In this document: positions 46,947 to 57,100 of the stretch, in pieces
How positions within the stretch are numbered: the stretch's first letter is position 1
Layout of the letters: every line of letters begins with the position of its first letter
Source of the DNA: Enterobacteriaceae bacterium 89
GTDB lineage: Bacteria; Pseudomonadota; Gammaproteobacteria; Enterobacterales; Enterobacteriaceae
Assembly (NCBI GenBank): GCA_014156375.1
Contig: RQJH01000003.1
Span: 1,659,799 to 1,723,798 of the forward strand
Reading direction: 5' to 3'
Length of the DNA stretch: 64,000 bases
Program-made: the position numbers and the translations under genes
The notes under the pieces: model-generated
What the model was told of the DNA's origin: nothing
What the model saw: the letters and a program-made list of their open reading frames with translations, nothing else
Database searches by the model: none

Positions 46947-47519
46947 ATGATGATACGCCTATTCTGGCTCGCAGCCGCACTGCTTCTGGCAGGCTGTAGC
47001 CACCACGCAGACAATAACAGCACGCGCCCACAGGCATGGCTGCAACCTGGCACGCAGGTTACGCTGCCGCCGCCGGGCATCACGCCAGCGGTCAGCTCGC
47101 AGCAGCTGCTCACCGGCAGCTTCAACGGCAAAACCCAGTCGCTGCTGGTGATGCTCAATGCCGACGATAAAAAGCTGACCCTCGCGGGGCTCTCCTCCGT
47201 GGGCATTCGCCTGTTCCTCGTCACCTACGATGAAAAAGGCATCCATACTGAACAATCCATCGTGGTGCCGCAGCTGCCGCCCGCAAGCCAGGTACTGGCG
47301 GACGTGATGCTGAGCCACTGGCCAATCAGCGCCTGGCAGCCACAGCTGCCGAAGGGGTGGACGCTCACCGACATCGGCGATAAGCGCGAGCTGCGCAACG
47401 CTAGCGGCAAGCTGGTTGAGGAAATCACTTACCTGCAACGCAAAGGCAAGCGCGAGCCGATCAGCATTGAGCAGCACGTGTTTAACTACCACATCACCAT
47501 TCAATATCTGGGTGACTGA
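46947..47519 (+). CDS. apeN: DUF3261 outer-membrane lipoprotein ApeN
   Basis: Lipoprotein conserved in APE clusters, likely part of polyene delivery to the outer membrane with ApeL and ApeM. 190 aa; signal peptide with lipobox LAGC (Cys17 from the first of two ATGs). The mature part contains LTDIGDKRELRNASGKLVEEI. The stop is 1 nt before the apeO start. Confidence 0.9.
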   Translation: MMIRLFWLAAALLLAGCSHHADNNSTRPQAWLQPGTQVTLPPPGITPAVSSQQLLTGSFNGKTQSLLVMLNADDKKLTLAGLSSVGIRLFLVTYDEKGIHTEQSIVVPQLPPASQVLADVMLSHWPISAWQPQLPKGWTLTDIGDKRELRNASGKLVEEITYLQRKGKREPISIEQHVFNYHITIQYLGD

Positions 47520-47520
47520 G

Positions 47521-48687
47521 ATGATCTACATTGCCGCTGCCGGAATGATTAACGCGCTGGGCCGCACGCCGGACGAAATTGCCGCCAATCTGAACGCTGG
47601 CTTTGCGCCGGGCATGCTTGAGCGTGAAGGCTGGCTACAGGGAAAAGTTGCCGTGCTCGGCGGCGTGGACGGTGAATTGCCCTCCATTCCGGACGAGTTT
47701 GCCAACCATCGTTCCCGCAACAATCAGCTGCTGCTGGCGGCGCTTGCGCAGATCCAGCCGCAGGTGGATGAAGCCATCGCCAGCTTTGGCCGCGATCGCG
47801 TGGCGGTGATCATGGGCACCAGCACGTCCGGGCTCGACGAGGGCGATATCCACGCTAACCGCAAACTGAACGGTGAAGCGAGCTCCGACTGGCGCTATCC
47901 CCAGCAGGAGCTAGGCGACCCGTCGCGGTTCCTGCGCAACTGGCTGAAGCTCGAAGGCCCGGCCTATACGCTGTCCACCGCCTGTTCTTCCAGCGCCCGC
48001 GCAATGATAAGCGGTCGCCGTCTGATTGAAGCAGGGATGGTGGATGTGGCGATTGTCGGCGGGGCCGATACGCTCAGCCGCATGCCGATTAACGGTTTCA
48101 ACAGCTTAGAGTCGCTTTCCACCACGCTGTGCCAGCCGTTTAGCCGCGACCGCTGCGGCATTACCATTGGCGAAGGTGCCGCGCTGATGCTGCTGACCCG
48201 CGAGCCCCAGGCAATTGCGCTGCTTGGCGTAGGCGAATCCAGCGATGCGCACCATATTTCCGCGCCGCATCCTGAAGGCGCAGGGGCTATCCGCGCTATT
48301 CAGCAGGCGCTTGCTGATGCAGGGCTTCAGCCGCAGGACATTGGCTATATCAATCTGCATGGCACCGCCACGCCGCTCAACGATCGGGTGGAATCAAAGG
48401 TGATTCATGACCTGTTCGGCACTGACGTTCCGTGCAGCTCAACCAAACACCTGACGGGCCACACGCTGGGCGCGGCGGGGATCACCGAAGCCGCCATCAG
48501 CATGCTGATCCTGGAGCGTAATCTGCCGCTACCTGCGCAGGATTTCAGCCAGTCACCGTTTGACGCTGAGCTTCCGGAATGCGGCATTCTGCGCCAGCCT
48601 CAGGCGCTCGCGCGGCCAACGATTTTATCCAACTCCTTCGCCTTTGGCGGGAACAACGCCAGCATTCTGCTGGGGAGAACGGCATGA
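47521..48687 (+). CDS. apeO: Beta-ketoacyl synthase ApeO
   Basis: Elongating ketosynthase that works as a heterodimer with ApeC. 388 aa, FabF/FabB fold, with the full active-site triad: Cys155 in STACSSSAR, His280 in LHGTATPLND and His314 in KHLTGHTLGAAG. Start at 47521, MIYIAAAGMINALG; a longer frame begins inside apeN and is not conserved. Stop overlaps apeP by 4 nt. Confidence 0.94.
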   Translation: MIYIAAAGMINALGRTPDEIAANLNAGFAPGMLEREGWLQGKVAVLGGVDGELPSIPDEFANHRSRNNQLLLAALAQIQPQVDEAIASFGRDRVAVIMGTSTSGLDEGDIHANRKLNGEASSDWRYPQQELGDPSRFLRNWLKLEGPAYTLSTACSSSARAMISGRRLIEAGMVDVAIVGGADTLSRMPINGFNSLESLSTTLCQPFSRDRCGITIGEGAALMLLTREPQAIALLGVGESSDAHHISAPHPEGAGAIRAIQQALADAGLQPQDIGYINLHGTATPLNDRVESKVIHDLFGTDVPCSSTKHLTGHTLGAAGITEAAISMLILERNLPLPAQDFSQSPFDAELPECGILRQPQALARPTILSNSFAFGGNNASILLGRTA

Positions 48688-49160
48688 GCCACTACTTAAC
48701 ACCGGGTGCGTATCTGCCGCACGATGCCCCGATGCTGCTGCTGGAAACGGTAGAAAACGTGACGGACGAACAGGCCGTGTGCCGGGTCGCCGTCAACCGC
48801 AGCGGCGTACTGGCGCCGTTTATCGATGCCAACGGCAATCTGCCCGGCTGGTACGCGCTGGAGCTGATGGCCCAGACCGTCGGCGTGTGGTCCGGCTGGC
48901 ATCGTCAGCAGCGTGGGGAGTCGCAAATCTCCCTCGGCATGGTGCTCGGCGCGCGTGAGCTGGTTTGCGCCGCGGGCGAGTTTCAGGCCGACAGTCAGCT
49001 TGAAATCACCGTTACCCTGCTGATGCAGGACGAGCGTTTTGGCAGTTTTGACTGCGAAATCAGCGCTAATGGCAGCAAGATGGCGACAGGAAGGGTCAAC
49101 ACTTTCCAGCCAACACCACAAGAATTAACCTCGCTATTTCAACTGGGAGCGTCATCATGA
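48684..49160 (+). CDS. apeP: 3-Hydroxyacyl-ACP dehydratase subunit ApeP
   Basis: Hotdog-fold protein that partners ApeI in forming the polyene double bonds. 158 aa starting MSHYLTPGAYLPHDAPM. The helix motif GWYALELMAQTVGVWSGWHR contains the acidic Glu and Gln positions that FabA-like enzymes place opposite His. It overlaps apeO and apeQ by 4 nt each. Confidence 0.9.
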   Translation: MSHYLTPGAYLPHDAPMLLLETVENVTDEQAVCRVAVNRSGVLAPFIDANGNLPGWYALELMAQTVGVWSGWHRQQRGESQISLGMVLGARELVCAAGEFQADSQLEITVTLLMQDERFGSFDCEISANGSKMATGRVNTFQPTPQELTSLFQLGASS

Positions 49161-49888
49161 GTCGTTCAGTGCTGGTCACCGGAGCCAGTAAAGGGATCGG
49201 GCGCGCGATTGCGCTCAAACTGGCCGCAGACGGATTCACCGTTGGCGTGCACTATCACAGCGACGAGCAGGGCGCGCGCGATACGCTTTCAGCTATCGAA
49301 GCCGCAGGAGGTGCGGGCCGTCTGTTGCAGTTCGACGTTGGCCACCGCGAACAGTGCCGCGAAGTGCTGGAAGCCGATATAGAACAGCACGGTGCCTGGT
49401 ACGGCGTGGTCAGCAACGCGGGCATTACGCGCGACGGTGCGTTCCCGGCGCTGAGCGAAGACGACTGGGACAGCGTGATCCACACTAATCTCGACAGCTT
49501 CTACAACGTCATTCATCCGTGCGTGATGCCGATGATTTCAACGCGTAAAGGTGGGCGTATCATCACGCTGTCATCCGTTTCCGGGGTAATGGGCAACCGC
49601 GGTCAGGTCAACTACAGCGCGGCGAAGGCGGGCATTATTGGTGCCACCAAAGCGCTGGCAATCGAACTGGCTAAACGCAAAATCACCGTCAACTGTATCG
49701 CGCCAGGGCTGATTGATACCGGGATGATCGCCATGGAAGAAGCCGCGCTGAAAGAAGCGATGAGCATCATTCCGATGAAACGTATGGGCCAGGCCGAAGA
49801 AGTGGCCGGGCTTGCCAGCTACCTGATGTCCGATATTGCGGGCTATGTCACCCGCCAGGTGATTTCCATTAACGGAGGCATGCTATGA
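49157..49888 (+). CDS. apeQ: 3-Ketoacyl-ACP reductase ApeQ (FabG-like SDR)
   Basis: NADPH-dependent short-chain dehydrogenase that reduces the 3-ketoacyl intermediates. 243 aa with the nucleotide motif TGASKGIG (residues 8-15), NAGI, and the catalytic Ser140-Tyr153-Lys157 set (LSSVSG; YSAAK). Overlaps apeP and apeR by 4 nt each. Confidence 0.95.
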   Translation: MSRSVLVTGASKGIGRAIALKLAADGFTVGVHYHSDEQGARDTLSAIEAAGGAGRLLQFDVGHREQCREVLEADIEQHGAWYGVVSNAGITRDGAFPALSEDDWDSVIHTNLDSFYNVIHPCVMPMISTRKGGRIITLSSVSGVMGNRGQVNYSAAKAGIIGATKALAIELAKRKITVNCIAPGLIDTGMIAMEEAALKEAMSIIPMKRMGQAEEVAGLASYLMSDIAGYVTRQVISINGGML

Positions 49889-51114
49889 CCCGTCGCGTTG
49901 TGATCACCGGCATGGGCGGTGTGACCGCCTTTGGCGAAAACTGGGAGGCCGTCTCTGAGCGCCTGCGCGGCTATCAGAACGCGGTGCGTAAAATGCCGGA
50001 GTGGCAAATCTACGACGGCCTGCACACGCTGCTCGGAGCGCCGATTGACGATTTCACTCTGCCCGCGCACTACACCCGCAAACGCATTCGTGCGATGGGC
50101 CGCGTATCGCTGATGTCCACCCGCGCCAGCGAACTGGCGCTGGAGCAGGCCGGGCTGATTGATAACCCGGTGCTGACCAACGGCGAAACAGGGATTGCCT
50201 ACGGCTCCTCGACCGGCAGTACCGGCCCGGTGAGCGAGTTCGCCACCATGCTGACCGAGAAGCACACCAACAACATCACCGGCACCACTTATGTGCAGAT
50301 GATGCCGCACACCACGACGGTCAACACCGGGCTGTTCTTTGGCCTGCGCGGACGCGTGATCCCGACTTCAAGCGCCTGTACTTCAGGCAGCCAGGCGATT
50401 GGCTATGCGTATGAAGCCATCCGTAACGGTTATCAGACCGTGATGGTGGCAGGCGGCGCGGAAGAGCTGTGTCCTTCGGAAGCGGCAGTGTTCGATACGC
50501 TGTTCGCCACCAGCCAGCGTAACGACGAACCGTCCACCACCCCTTCCCCGTTCGATGTGAACCGCGACGGGCTGGTGATCGGCGAAGGCGCTGGCACGCT
50601 GGTGCTGGAAGAGTTGGAGCACGCACAGGCGCGCGGAGCGAAAATCTACGGTGAGATCGTCGGCTTTGCCACTAACTGCGATGCCGCGCATATCACCCAA
50701 CCGCAGAAAGAAACCATGCAGATCTGCATGGAGCAGTCATTGCGCCAGGCGGGGCTCGCGCCTTCGGACATTGGCTATATTTCCGCACACGGCACGGCAA
50801 CCGATCGCGGTGATATTGCCGAAAGTCAGGCCACGGCCGCGGTGTTTGGCAGCCGTACCCCTATATCCTCACTTAAGAGTTACTTCGGCCATACGCTGGG
50901 TGCCTGCGGGGCGCTGGAAGCGTGGATGAGCCTGCAAATGATGCGCGAAGGCTGGTTTGCGCCGACCATTAACCTGCAACAGCCTGACGAACAATGTGGC
51001 GATTTGGACTACATTATGGGAGAGTCACGGGCTATCGACTGCGAATTTTTGCAAAGCAACAACTTTGCCTTTGGCGGGATCAATACCTCGCTGGTGATTA
51101 AACGCTGGGAGTAA
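49885..51114 (+). CDS. apeR: Beta-ketoacyl synthase ApeR
   Basis: Second full ketosynthase of the cluster, probably the initiating or a specialised condensing enzyme. 409 aa with Cys165 in SSACTSGSQA, His302 in AHGTATDRGD and His336 in SYFGHTLGACG. Last ape biosynthetic gene, 2 nt before acpT. Confidence 0.94.
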   Translation: MTRRVVITGMGGVTAFGENWEAVSERLRGYQNAVRKMPEWQIYDGLHTLLGAPIDDFTLPAHYTRKRIRAMGRVSLMSTRASELALEQAGLIDNPVLTNGETGIAYGSSTGSTGPVSEFATMLTEKHTNNITGTTYVQMMPHTTTVNTGLFFGLRGRVIPTSSACTSGSQAIGYAYEAIRNGYQTVMVAGGAEELCPSEAAVFDTLFATSQRNDEPSTTPSPFDVNRDGLVIGEGAGTLVLEELEHAQARGAKIYGEIVGFATNCDAAHITQPQKETMQICMEQSLRQAGLAPSDIGYISAHGTATDRGDIAESQATAAVFGSRTPISSLKSYFGHTLGACGALEAWMSLQMMREGWFAPTINLQQPDEQCGDLDYIMGESRAIDCEFLQSNNFAFGGINTSLVIKRWE

Positions 51115-51116
51115 CG

Positions 51117-51695
51117 ATGTATCGGCTGTTCCTTGGGGATATTTCCCGACTTTGCCAAAGGGCACTTCCTTCCGTTCTGGCGTCTCAGGCGCCAAACGGC
51201 AAACGCCGCGACGCCTGGCTTGCCGGGCGGGCGCTGCTGTGCCACGCCGTCTCTCCGCTGCCGGAAATTCACTATGGCGATCAGGGCAAACCCGGCTTCG
51301 ACGACAGCCAGGCGCTGTGGTTTAATCTGAGCCACAGCGGCGACAGTATCGCCCTGCTGGTCAGCGATGAAGGCCCGGTGGGTTGCGATATCGAAGCGCT
51401 TCGCCCGCGCCCGGAGTGGCCACGGCTTGCCAATGCGACCTTTACCCAGGGTGAGCACGCGGTGATTGAGCAGCAAGCCGAAGAGCATCGTCTGAATACT
51501 TTCTGGCGCATCTGGACAAGGAAAGAGGCGATGGTCAAACAGCGCGGCGGCAGCGCCTGGCAGATTGTCAGCTTCGACAGCACCGCACCGCTGCATTTGC
51601 ATCTGAGTGATTTACAGCACGACGGGCTGAGCCTGGCGGTGTGTACGCCGACGGCGTTTGAGGTTGATCCGCTGGAGATTGAAAGGGTTAGCTGA
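51117..51695 (+). CDS. acpT: 4'-Phosphopantetheinyl transferase AcpT
   Basis: Transfers phosphopantetheine from CoA to carrier-protein serines. 192 aa (195 in E. coli) with the Sfp-type motifs WFNLSHSGD, VGCDIEALRPR (Mg-binding Asp/Glu) and FWRIWTRKEAMVKQRGGSAW. In E. coli K-12 AcpT is an orphan left after loss of its carrier proteins; here it ends the transcription unit that encodes them (apeE, apeF), 2 nt after apeR. Confidence 0.96.
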   Translation: MYRLFLGDISRLCQRALPSVLASQAPNGKRRDAWLAGRALLCHAVSPLPEIHYGDQGKPGFDDSQALWFNLSHSGDSIALLVSDEGPVGCDIEALRPRPEWPRLANATFTQGEHAVIEQQAEEHRLNTFWRIWTRKEAMVKQRGGSAWQIVSFDSTAPLHLHLSDLQHDGLSLAVCTPTAFEVDPLEIERVS

Positions 51696-51716
51696 GGGAG
51701 TTGTCTATAAGCTTTC

Positions 51717-51856
51717 CCCCTCACCCCGGCCCTCTCCCTCAGGGAGAGGGAGAAAAACAAAACCCACCTGACCTACAGAGAAGCGCAGGGAGAGGGAGAA
51801 AACGCAGACCGCACCTACAGTTCCCTCTCCCTTTGGGAGAGGGTTAGGGAGAGGGG
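51717..51856. repeat. CCCTCTCCC/GGGAGAGGG repeat cluster between acpT and arnF
   Basis: Three units of the intergenic repeat family in both orientations fill the gap between two convergent operons. They probably serve as bidirectional 3' ends, as no separate T-tailed terminator is visible. Confidence 0.85.
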
Positions 51857-51860
51857 AAAA

Positions 51861-52232
51861 CTACTTCCGCTGAGGCGAAAAAATCGTCATTACCCCGGCC
51901 ATCACCAGCAGTACTCCCGCCAGCGCCTGCCAGGAAAAGGCTTCATTTTGCAGCACTAAAGCCGCGCCCCAGACCACGATATAGCTGAGACTCAGCAGCG
52001 CGTAGGCCTTTGCCAGCGGCAACCGACGCAGGGCAAAGAACCAGCAAATCATCGAAGCTAAGTAGCCAAACAGGCCGAGGAACAACAGCCCGGTTCCCGG
52101 TTTGAAAGTCAGCAGCGCGAACAGCAGCTCGCCGTTCCAGTCCACCGGTGGCAGGAGCAGCATCGCCGCACGCAGTGCAAGCTGTGCCGCACTCACCAGC
52201 ATGACGCTAAGCAGTGCCCAAAGGATCCCCAT
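51861..52232 (-). CDS. arnF: L-Ara4N-phosphoundecaprenol flippase subunit ArnF
   Basis: EamA/SMR-type membrane subunit which with ArnE flips undecaprenyl phosphate-L-Ara4N to the periplasmic face. 123 aa, four membrane segments, with the conserved CWFFALRRLPLAKAYALLSLSY motif around residues 63-83. Last gene of the arn operon; its start overlaps the arnE stop by 1 nt. Confidence 0.94.
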   Translation of the reverse strand: MGILWALLSVMLVSAAQLALRAAMLLLPPVDWNGELLFALLTFKPGTGLLFLGLFGYLASMICWFFALRRLPLAKAYALLSLSYIVVWGAALVLQNEAFSWQALAGVLLVMAGVMTIFSPQRK

Positions 52233-52570
52233 CAGCGACTGCCTCCCAGCACCAGAATGCCTACGATAATCAGGCTGACGCCCGCCCAGTGCCGCCAGTT
52301 AACCGGCTCTTTCCAGATGAATTTCGCGGCCAGCGTGACCCAGACAAAGTTGAGGCTCAGCATCGGATACGCAATCCCGACCGGCACACGCTGCAAGACC
52401 ACCAGCCACAGCGCCATGCCGCTGCCGAGCGTCAACAGCGCCAGCCCCAGCCACAGCGTGATGTGCGCCCCACGCCGCCCGGATTTCGCCGGGCGGGTGG
52501 CCTGCTTCTGACAGAGCTGTCCGGCACAGCTTAACAGGCTCGCCAGCAGCAGGGAGAGGACGGTCATCAT
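52232..52570 (-). CDS. arnE: L-Ara4N-phosphoundecaprenol flippase subunit ArnE
   Basis: Small membrane subunit, 112 aa (111 in E. coli), four hydrophobic segments with [20 protein letters not shown], paralogous to ArnF. Overlaps arnT by 4 nt. Acts with ArnF. Confidence 0.94.
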   Translation of the reverse strand: MMTVLSLLLASLLSCAGQLCQKQATRPAKSGRRGAHITLWLGLALLTLGSGMALWLVVLQRVPVGIAYPMLSLNFVWVTLAAKFIWKEPVNWRHWAGVSLIIVGILVLGGSR

Positions 52571-54222
52571 TGCGGCAGATACTGGATGAAGATCATCCGG
52601 CTCAGCTCGTAGACGTTGTCAGGCTTCGGCAGGTTAAGATCTTCCAGCGTCTGGCCTTTATTCAGCTGTAGCACCAGCGAAATCGGGCCTTCCTGGCGAT
52701 GCGCCGCCAGCCAGCCGTCAAACTCTTTATCATCGATAAACTTATCCTTCGCATCCGGATAGTTGAGCCCGTACTGCAGCTCACCGTGCTGACGGAACAT
52801 GATGACATCGCTACGCTTCAGCTCCCACGCCACGCCCGCACCAATCCCAACGCTGTTGGTCAGCACATAGCGGCTCGGCGCCAGCTGATCGCTGACAATA
52901 TCGGTGATGAACTGCGGCTGTTTGCTGTCAATCACTTTATCCGGGATAGCAAAGCCAACCAGCAGACCCAGAGCCAGCGGACAACAGGCCGCCAGTGCCC
53001 AGCCCTTCACGCCGTCACGAATGGACAGCCAGCCCACCAGCGTCCAGCAGGCAAACGCAATCGCCGCCAGCAGACACTTATACAGCTCGATGTTGCTCCA
53101 GACCGGCTTGTGCATAAAGCCCCACGGCGACACCACCAGCACCGCCACCAGACCAATCAGGCCGAAGGCAATATTGATGATCCCGTTGTAGCGCAGCGCT
53201 TTCGCCCCTTTCTCAACGGCTTCAATCGCATAGCGCGCCATCAGGATCGCCAGCGGTGCAAAGCACGGCAGGATGTAGGTTGGCAGCTTGCCTTTGGCGA
53301 TACTGAAGAACAGGAACGGCATCACCACCCAGCCCAGCAGGTAGAACGCACCGTGCTGGTCGCCTCGTCCCTGCCAGCCTTTTTTCAGCGCGCCTGGCAG
53401 CAGCGCCAACCACGGCAGACTGCCGGCAATCAGGAACGGAATGTAGTACCAGAATGGCGCTTTGTGCTGTGCATCGCTCTGGGCGAAACGCTGAATATGC
53501 TCCACCCAGAAGAAGTAGCGCCAGAAATCTGGTTCACGCTGGGCGATCGCCAAGCCCCACGGCAGCACCGTCAGGACGCAGACCACCACGGCAACCCAAC
53601 CCCACAACAGCACTTCTTTCCAGCGCTTCTGCATGATCACCCACGGCAGCACGCCGATCACCGGCACGGCGAGAGCCAGGAAACCTTTGGTCATCACCCC
53701 CATCCCGCAGGCAATCCCCAGCAGCACATAGCCACCCAGTTTTCCCTGGGTCGTTTGCGCCTGAGCCGCGCCCCAGAAGCTGCACATCGCCAGCACCAGC
53801 CACAGGGTGATCATCGGATCCAGCACGGCATAAGTGCCGATGCCGTAGACCAGGAAGGCGGTCAGGAAAATCACGGCGGAGAGCACGGCGGTCCGTTTGT
53901 CTTTCCACAGTTTCCACGCCAGCCAGGCAACCAGCAGCGCAGTACAGGTGGTGGCGAAAACCACGCCAAAACGAACGGCAAAATTGTTATGCCCGAATAG
54001 CCACTGACCGATACTGTTGATCCAGTATCCGGCTATCGGTTTTTCGAAATAACGCAAACCCAGGAAGTGCGGGACGATCCAGTCACCGGTGGCCAGCATT
54101 TCACGGCTGATCTCCGCGTAACGGGTTTCATCCGGCTGCCATAACAAGCGAAAATTCAGAGGGAGCAAATAGTAGAGCGCATATAAAAACAGCAGTGACA
54201 CGCTTAAACGTAAGGATTTCAT
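52567..54222 (-). CDS. arnT: Lipid A L-Ara4N transferase ArnT
   Basis: Inner-membrane glycosyltransferase (GT83) that moves 4-amino-4-deoxy-L-arabinose from the undecaprenyl carrier to lipid A, lowering its negative charge and giving polymyxin resistance. 551 aa, twelve or thirteen membrane segments, with the conserved [13 protein letters not shown] periplasmic loop (Asp and Glu near residues 31-34) and GLRYFEKP. Confidence 0.96.
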   Translation of the reverse strand: MKSLRLSVSLLFLYALYYLLPLNFRLLWQPDETRYAEISREMLATGDWIVPHFLGLRYFEKPIAGYWINSIGQWLFGHNNFAVRFGVVFATTCTALLVAWLAWKLWKDKRTAVLSAVIFLTAFLVYGIGTYAVLDPMITLWLVLAMCSFWGAAQAQTTQGKLGGYVLLGIACGMGVMTKGFLALAVPVIGVLPWVIMQKRWKEVLLWGWVAVVVCVLTVLPWGLAIAQREPDFWRYFFWVEHIQRFAQSDAQHKAPFWYYIPFLIAGSLPWLALLPGALKKGWQGRGDQHGAFYLLGWVVMPFLFFSIAKGKLPTYILPCFAPLAILMARYAIEAVEKGAKALRYNGIINIAFGLIGLVAVLVVSPWGFMHKPVWSNIELYKCLLAAIAFACWTLVGWLSIRDGVKGWALAACCPLALGLLVGFAIPDKVIDSKQPQFITDIVSDQLAPSRYVLTNSVGIGAGVAWELKRSDVIMFRQHGELQYGLNYPDAKDKFIDDKEFDGWLAAHRQEGPISLVLQLNKGQTLEDLNLPKPDNVYELSRMIFIQYLPQ

Positions 54223-54227
54223 CGTTC

Positions 54228-55124
54228 TTAACCCAACAGTTGTTCTTGCCCTAACCAGCCTTCCCGGCCCGGCAGCTCACCACGCACCACGTTGCCTTTT
54301 GGCAGCGTGCTGAAATCATCCGGCAACAGTTGGCTCAGCGGGCAAAATTCGATGCCCTCTTCCGCCGCCTGCTTCAGCAGCCTGTCAAACTGCTCAGCGC
54401 CGATAATGCCTTCCACTTCCGCATGGATGGTATAGACCGGCACACCGCGATCCTGATGGATGCGATTGATCAGCCAGTCGTTAAACTCTTCCGCTTTAAC
54501 ATCAATACCAACCGCTTCGTCCCAGGTTGGCAGCGTCACGGGAATTTGTACCGTCCCCGTAATGCCGTTTCCCAGCACCGGCAGGAAAGGTGCAGTGCCG
54601 CGGCAGTCGCTGTTGTAGAGGAAGTTGAACTCCTCTTTCGCCCGGACCACTCGCCCATCGGCGCGCCAGCCAGCAACGGCTGAACAGGTGACAGGTGTCC
54701 CGACAATCGCTTCAAGCGCCTGTAATCCCAGACCAATTTCTTTCTCAAGCTGAGCCTGATCCCAAAGACCGCTCCACTGCTGCCAGCGATGGTGATCCCA
54801 GGCGTGCAGACCCACCTCATGCGCGGCGGCAGTAGCCCGAATCACTTCGGCGTTAGCGGTGCCGATGATTTTGCCCGGCCATGCGGTACCGGCGAGCAAA
54901 ATATCCCAGCCATACAGCGATGCCGCGCGTGAACGCAGCATCTTGAGCAGGAACTTCGGTTTGAGAAGGCGCCACAGGTGGCGCCCCATGTTGTCCGGTC
55001 CAACGCTGAAAAAGAAGCTCGCCTGAATGTCGTGTCGCTGGAAAATCTCCAGCAGACGCGGCACCCCGTCACGGGTACCACGCATGGTGTCTACATCGAC
55101 GCGTAGGCCAACTTTTCTTCTCAT
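54228..55124 (-). CDS. arnD: L-Ara4FN-phosphoundecaprenol deformylase ArnD
   Basis: Polysaccharide-deacetylase-like enzyme that removes the formyl group from the undecaprenyl-linked sugar on the cytosolic face. 298 aa with the NodB-type motifs [11 protein letters not shown] (metal/catalytic Asp) and [10 protein letters not shown] (metal His). Overlaps arnA by 4 nt; 5 nt separate it from arnT. Confidence 0.95.
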   Translation of the reverse strand: MRRKVGLRVDVDTMRGTRDGVPRLLEIFQRHDIQASFFFSVGPDNMGRHLWRLLKPKFLLKMLRSRAASLYGWDILLAGTAWPGKIIGTANAEVIRATAAAHEVGLHAWDHHRWQQWSGLWDQAQLEKEIGLGLQALEAIVGTPVTCSAVAGWRADGRVVRAKEEFNFLYNSDCRGTAPFLPVLGNGITGTVQIPVTLPTWDEAVGIDVKAEEFNDWLINRIHQDRGVPVYTIHAEVEGIIGAEQFDRLLKQAAEEGIEFCPLSQLLPDDFSTLPKGNVVRGELPGREGWLGQEQLLG

Positions 55125-57100
55125 TTAGGCGTATCCGTTAACTCAACGGTGCGCAGGAAGAAGTCCAGCGTCTGCTCAACGGTCTGCTGCATCTCAACGG
55201 TTGGCTGCCAGTCGAGGCAGCGTTTCGCGTTGCGAATGCTTGGCTTACGGTGCTCAACGTCCTGATAGCCCTTACCGTAGTAGTCGCTGCTTTCCACTTC
55301 GCGGAAACCGGCAAACGGTGGGAACTGGTTACGCAGCGGGTGACGCTCGAAGCAGTCGAGCAGCATTTCTGCCAGCTCTTTGATGCTCGCTTCGTTGTCC
55401 GGGTTACCGATGTTGATGATCTGCCCGTCGCAGCGGCCGTCTTTGTTCTCGATGATGCGGAACAGCGCTTCGATACCGTCAGTGATGTCGGTGAAGCAGC
55501 GCTTCTGCTTGCCGCCTTCGATCAGTTTGATCGGTGAGCCTTCGACGAGGTTCAGGATCAGCTGAGTGATGGCGCGGGAGCTACCGATACGTGCAGAGTT
55601 CAGGCTGTCCAGACGCGGGCCCATCCAGTTGAACGGACGGAACAGGGTAAACTTGAGATTTTCTTTGTCGCCATAAGCCCAGATCACGCGGTCCAACAGC
55701 TGTTTGGATACAGAGTAGATCCAGCGCTGTTTGTTGATTGGGCCGACCACCAGGTTAGAATGGTCTTCGTCGAAGTTCTTGTCGGTACACATACCGTAAA
55801 CTTCAGACGTGGACGGGAAGATGATGCGCTTGTTGTACTTCACGCAGTCACGGATGATTTTCAGGTTCTCTTCGAAGTCCAGCTCGAACACGCGCAGCGG
55901 GTTACGGGTGTATTCGATTGGGGTGGCAATCGCCACCAGCGGCAGAACCACGTCGCATTTCTTAATGTGGTATTCGATCCACTCGGTATGAATGCTGATA
56001 TCGCCTTCCACGAAGTGGAAACGCGGGTTGCCGATGAAACGGCTGATCGCATCAGAGCCGATATCCAGACCGAAGATTTCGTAGTTGTCGTCGGCCAGCA
56101 GGCGCTCGGTAAGGTGGTTACCGATGAAGCCGTTAACGCCGAGGATCAGCACGCGAGTACGACGCTTCACCGCCACGAATGGATAGCTGGAGAGCAGCGC
56201 GCCGGTCACCAGGCCTAACGCCTGCGCCAGCTGAGTGCCCTGCATGTAAACGCCTTTGTCAGTCTGACCGGTCAGAATTTCCAGCGCGCCGTTGCCACAA
56301 CCCACCACTAACGGGGAAGTGGAGATCACTTTGCCCGGCTGTGCGCTCAGGTCGTGACGCACACGAGATTTCCAGACGATAAATTTGTTGGTGCCCACAT
56401 AGCCAAACGCGCCCGGCCACGGATCGGAAACCGCGCGCACCAGGTTGTGCAGCTCATCGGCTGATTTTTCCCAGATCAGGCGGCCATCTTCCGGCGTACG
56501 GCGGCCAACTACGGTCGCCTGGCTTTCGTCCTGAGCGGTTTCTTTGGTCTGACCGTCACGGATCAGCGGCAGCGCATCACGCAGCACGCTCTGAGCGGTC
56601 GCGCAAAGCTTACGGTGCAGCGTCATCGCCACGTCGCTTTCTTCAATGGCAACAACCTGCTGCGCCACGATGTCACCCGCGTCAGCGCGGTTAACCATAC
56701 GGTGCAGGGTCACGCCGGTCTCTTTCTCGCCGTTAGCCAGCACCCAGTTCAGAGGTGCACGACCACGGTATTTTGGCAGCAGAGAACCATGCAGGTTGAA
56801 GGCGCCTTTGCGCGCAGAGTTGAGGATCGCGTCGCTCAGCAGATTGCGATAGTAGAAAGAGAAAATGACGTCCGGGCTCATCGCCTGGATGCGGTCAACC
56901 CACAGCGGGTGATTCACATCTTCCGGGGCATACACGGCGATTCCCTGCTCTGCGGCGAGACGCGCTACAGAACCGAAAAAGTTGTTCTCACCGGCGTTAT
57001 CCGGGTGAGTGAAAATGGCCGTGATGTCATATCCAGCGTCCAGCAGGGCCTGAATACCAGTGCAGCCCATGTCGTGATAGGCGAATACAACAGCTTTCAT
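55121..57100 (-). CDS. arnA: Bifunctional UDP-glucuronate decarboxylase / UDP-L-Ara4N formyltransferase ArnA
   Basis: Two-domain cytosolic enzyme. Residues about 1-300 are the formyltransferase domain ([18 protein letters not shown] with the Asn-His pair near 102-104). Residues about 315-659 are the NAD-dependent UDP-glucuronate C4 oxidase/decarboxylase ([10 protein letters not shown] nucleotide motif; STSEVYGM and [13 protein letters not shown] catalytic Tyr-Lys). 659 aa, one less than E. coli. Overlaps arnC and arnD by 4 nt. Confidence 0.97.
   Translation of the reverse strand: MKAVVFAYHDMGCTGIQALLDAGYDITAIFTHPDNAGENNFFGSVARLAAEQGIAVYAPEDVNHPLWVDRIQAMSPDVIFSFYYRNLLSDAILNSARKGAFNLHGSLLPKYRGRAPLNWVLANGEKETGVTLHRMVNRADAGDIVAQQVVAIEESDVAMTLHRKLCATAQSVLRDALPLIRDGQTKETAQDESQATVVGRRTPEDGRLIWEKSADELHNLVRAVSDPWPGAFGYVGTNKFIVWKSRVRHDLSAQPGKVISTSPLVVGCGNGALEILTGQTDKGVYMQGTQLAQALGLVTGALLSSYPFVAVKRRTRVLILGVNGFIGNHLTERLLADDNYEIFGLDIGSDAISRFIGNPRFHFVEGDISIHTEWIEYHIKKCDVVLPLVAIATPIEYTRNPLRVFELDFEENLKIIRDCVKYNKRIIFPSTSEVYGMCTDKNFDEDHSNLVVGPINKQRWIYSVSKQLLDRVIWAYGDKENLKFTLFRPFNWMGPRLDSLNSARIGSSRAITQLILNLVEGSPIKLIEGGKQKRCFTDITDGIEALFRIIENKDGRCDGQIINIGNPDNEASIKELAEMLLDCFERHPLRNQFPPFAGFREVESSDYYGKGYQDVEHRKPSIRNAKRCLDWQPTVEMQQTVEQTLDFFLRTVELTDTPK

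Noticed and set aside
52699-54000. Long plus-strand reading frame (about 433 codons) opposite arnT
   Set aside because: It is fully antisense to a well-conserved gene, has His/Gln/Arg-rich composition typical of reverse-complement GC-rich coding DNA, and no family features.
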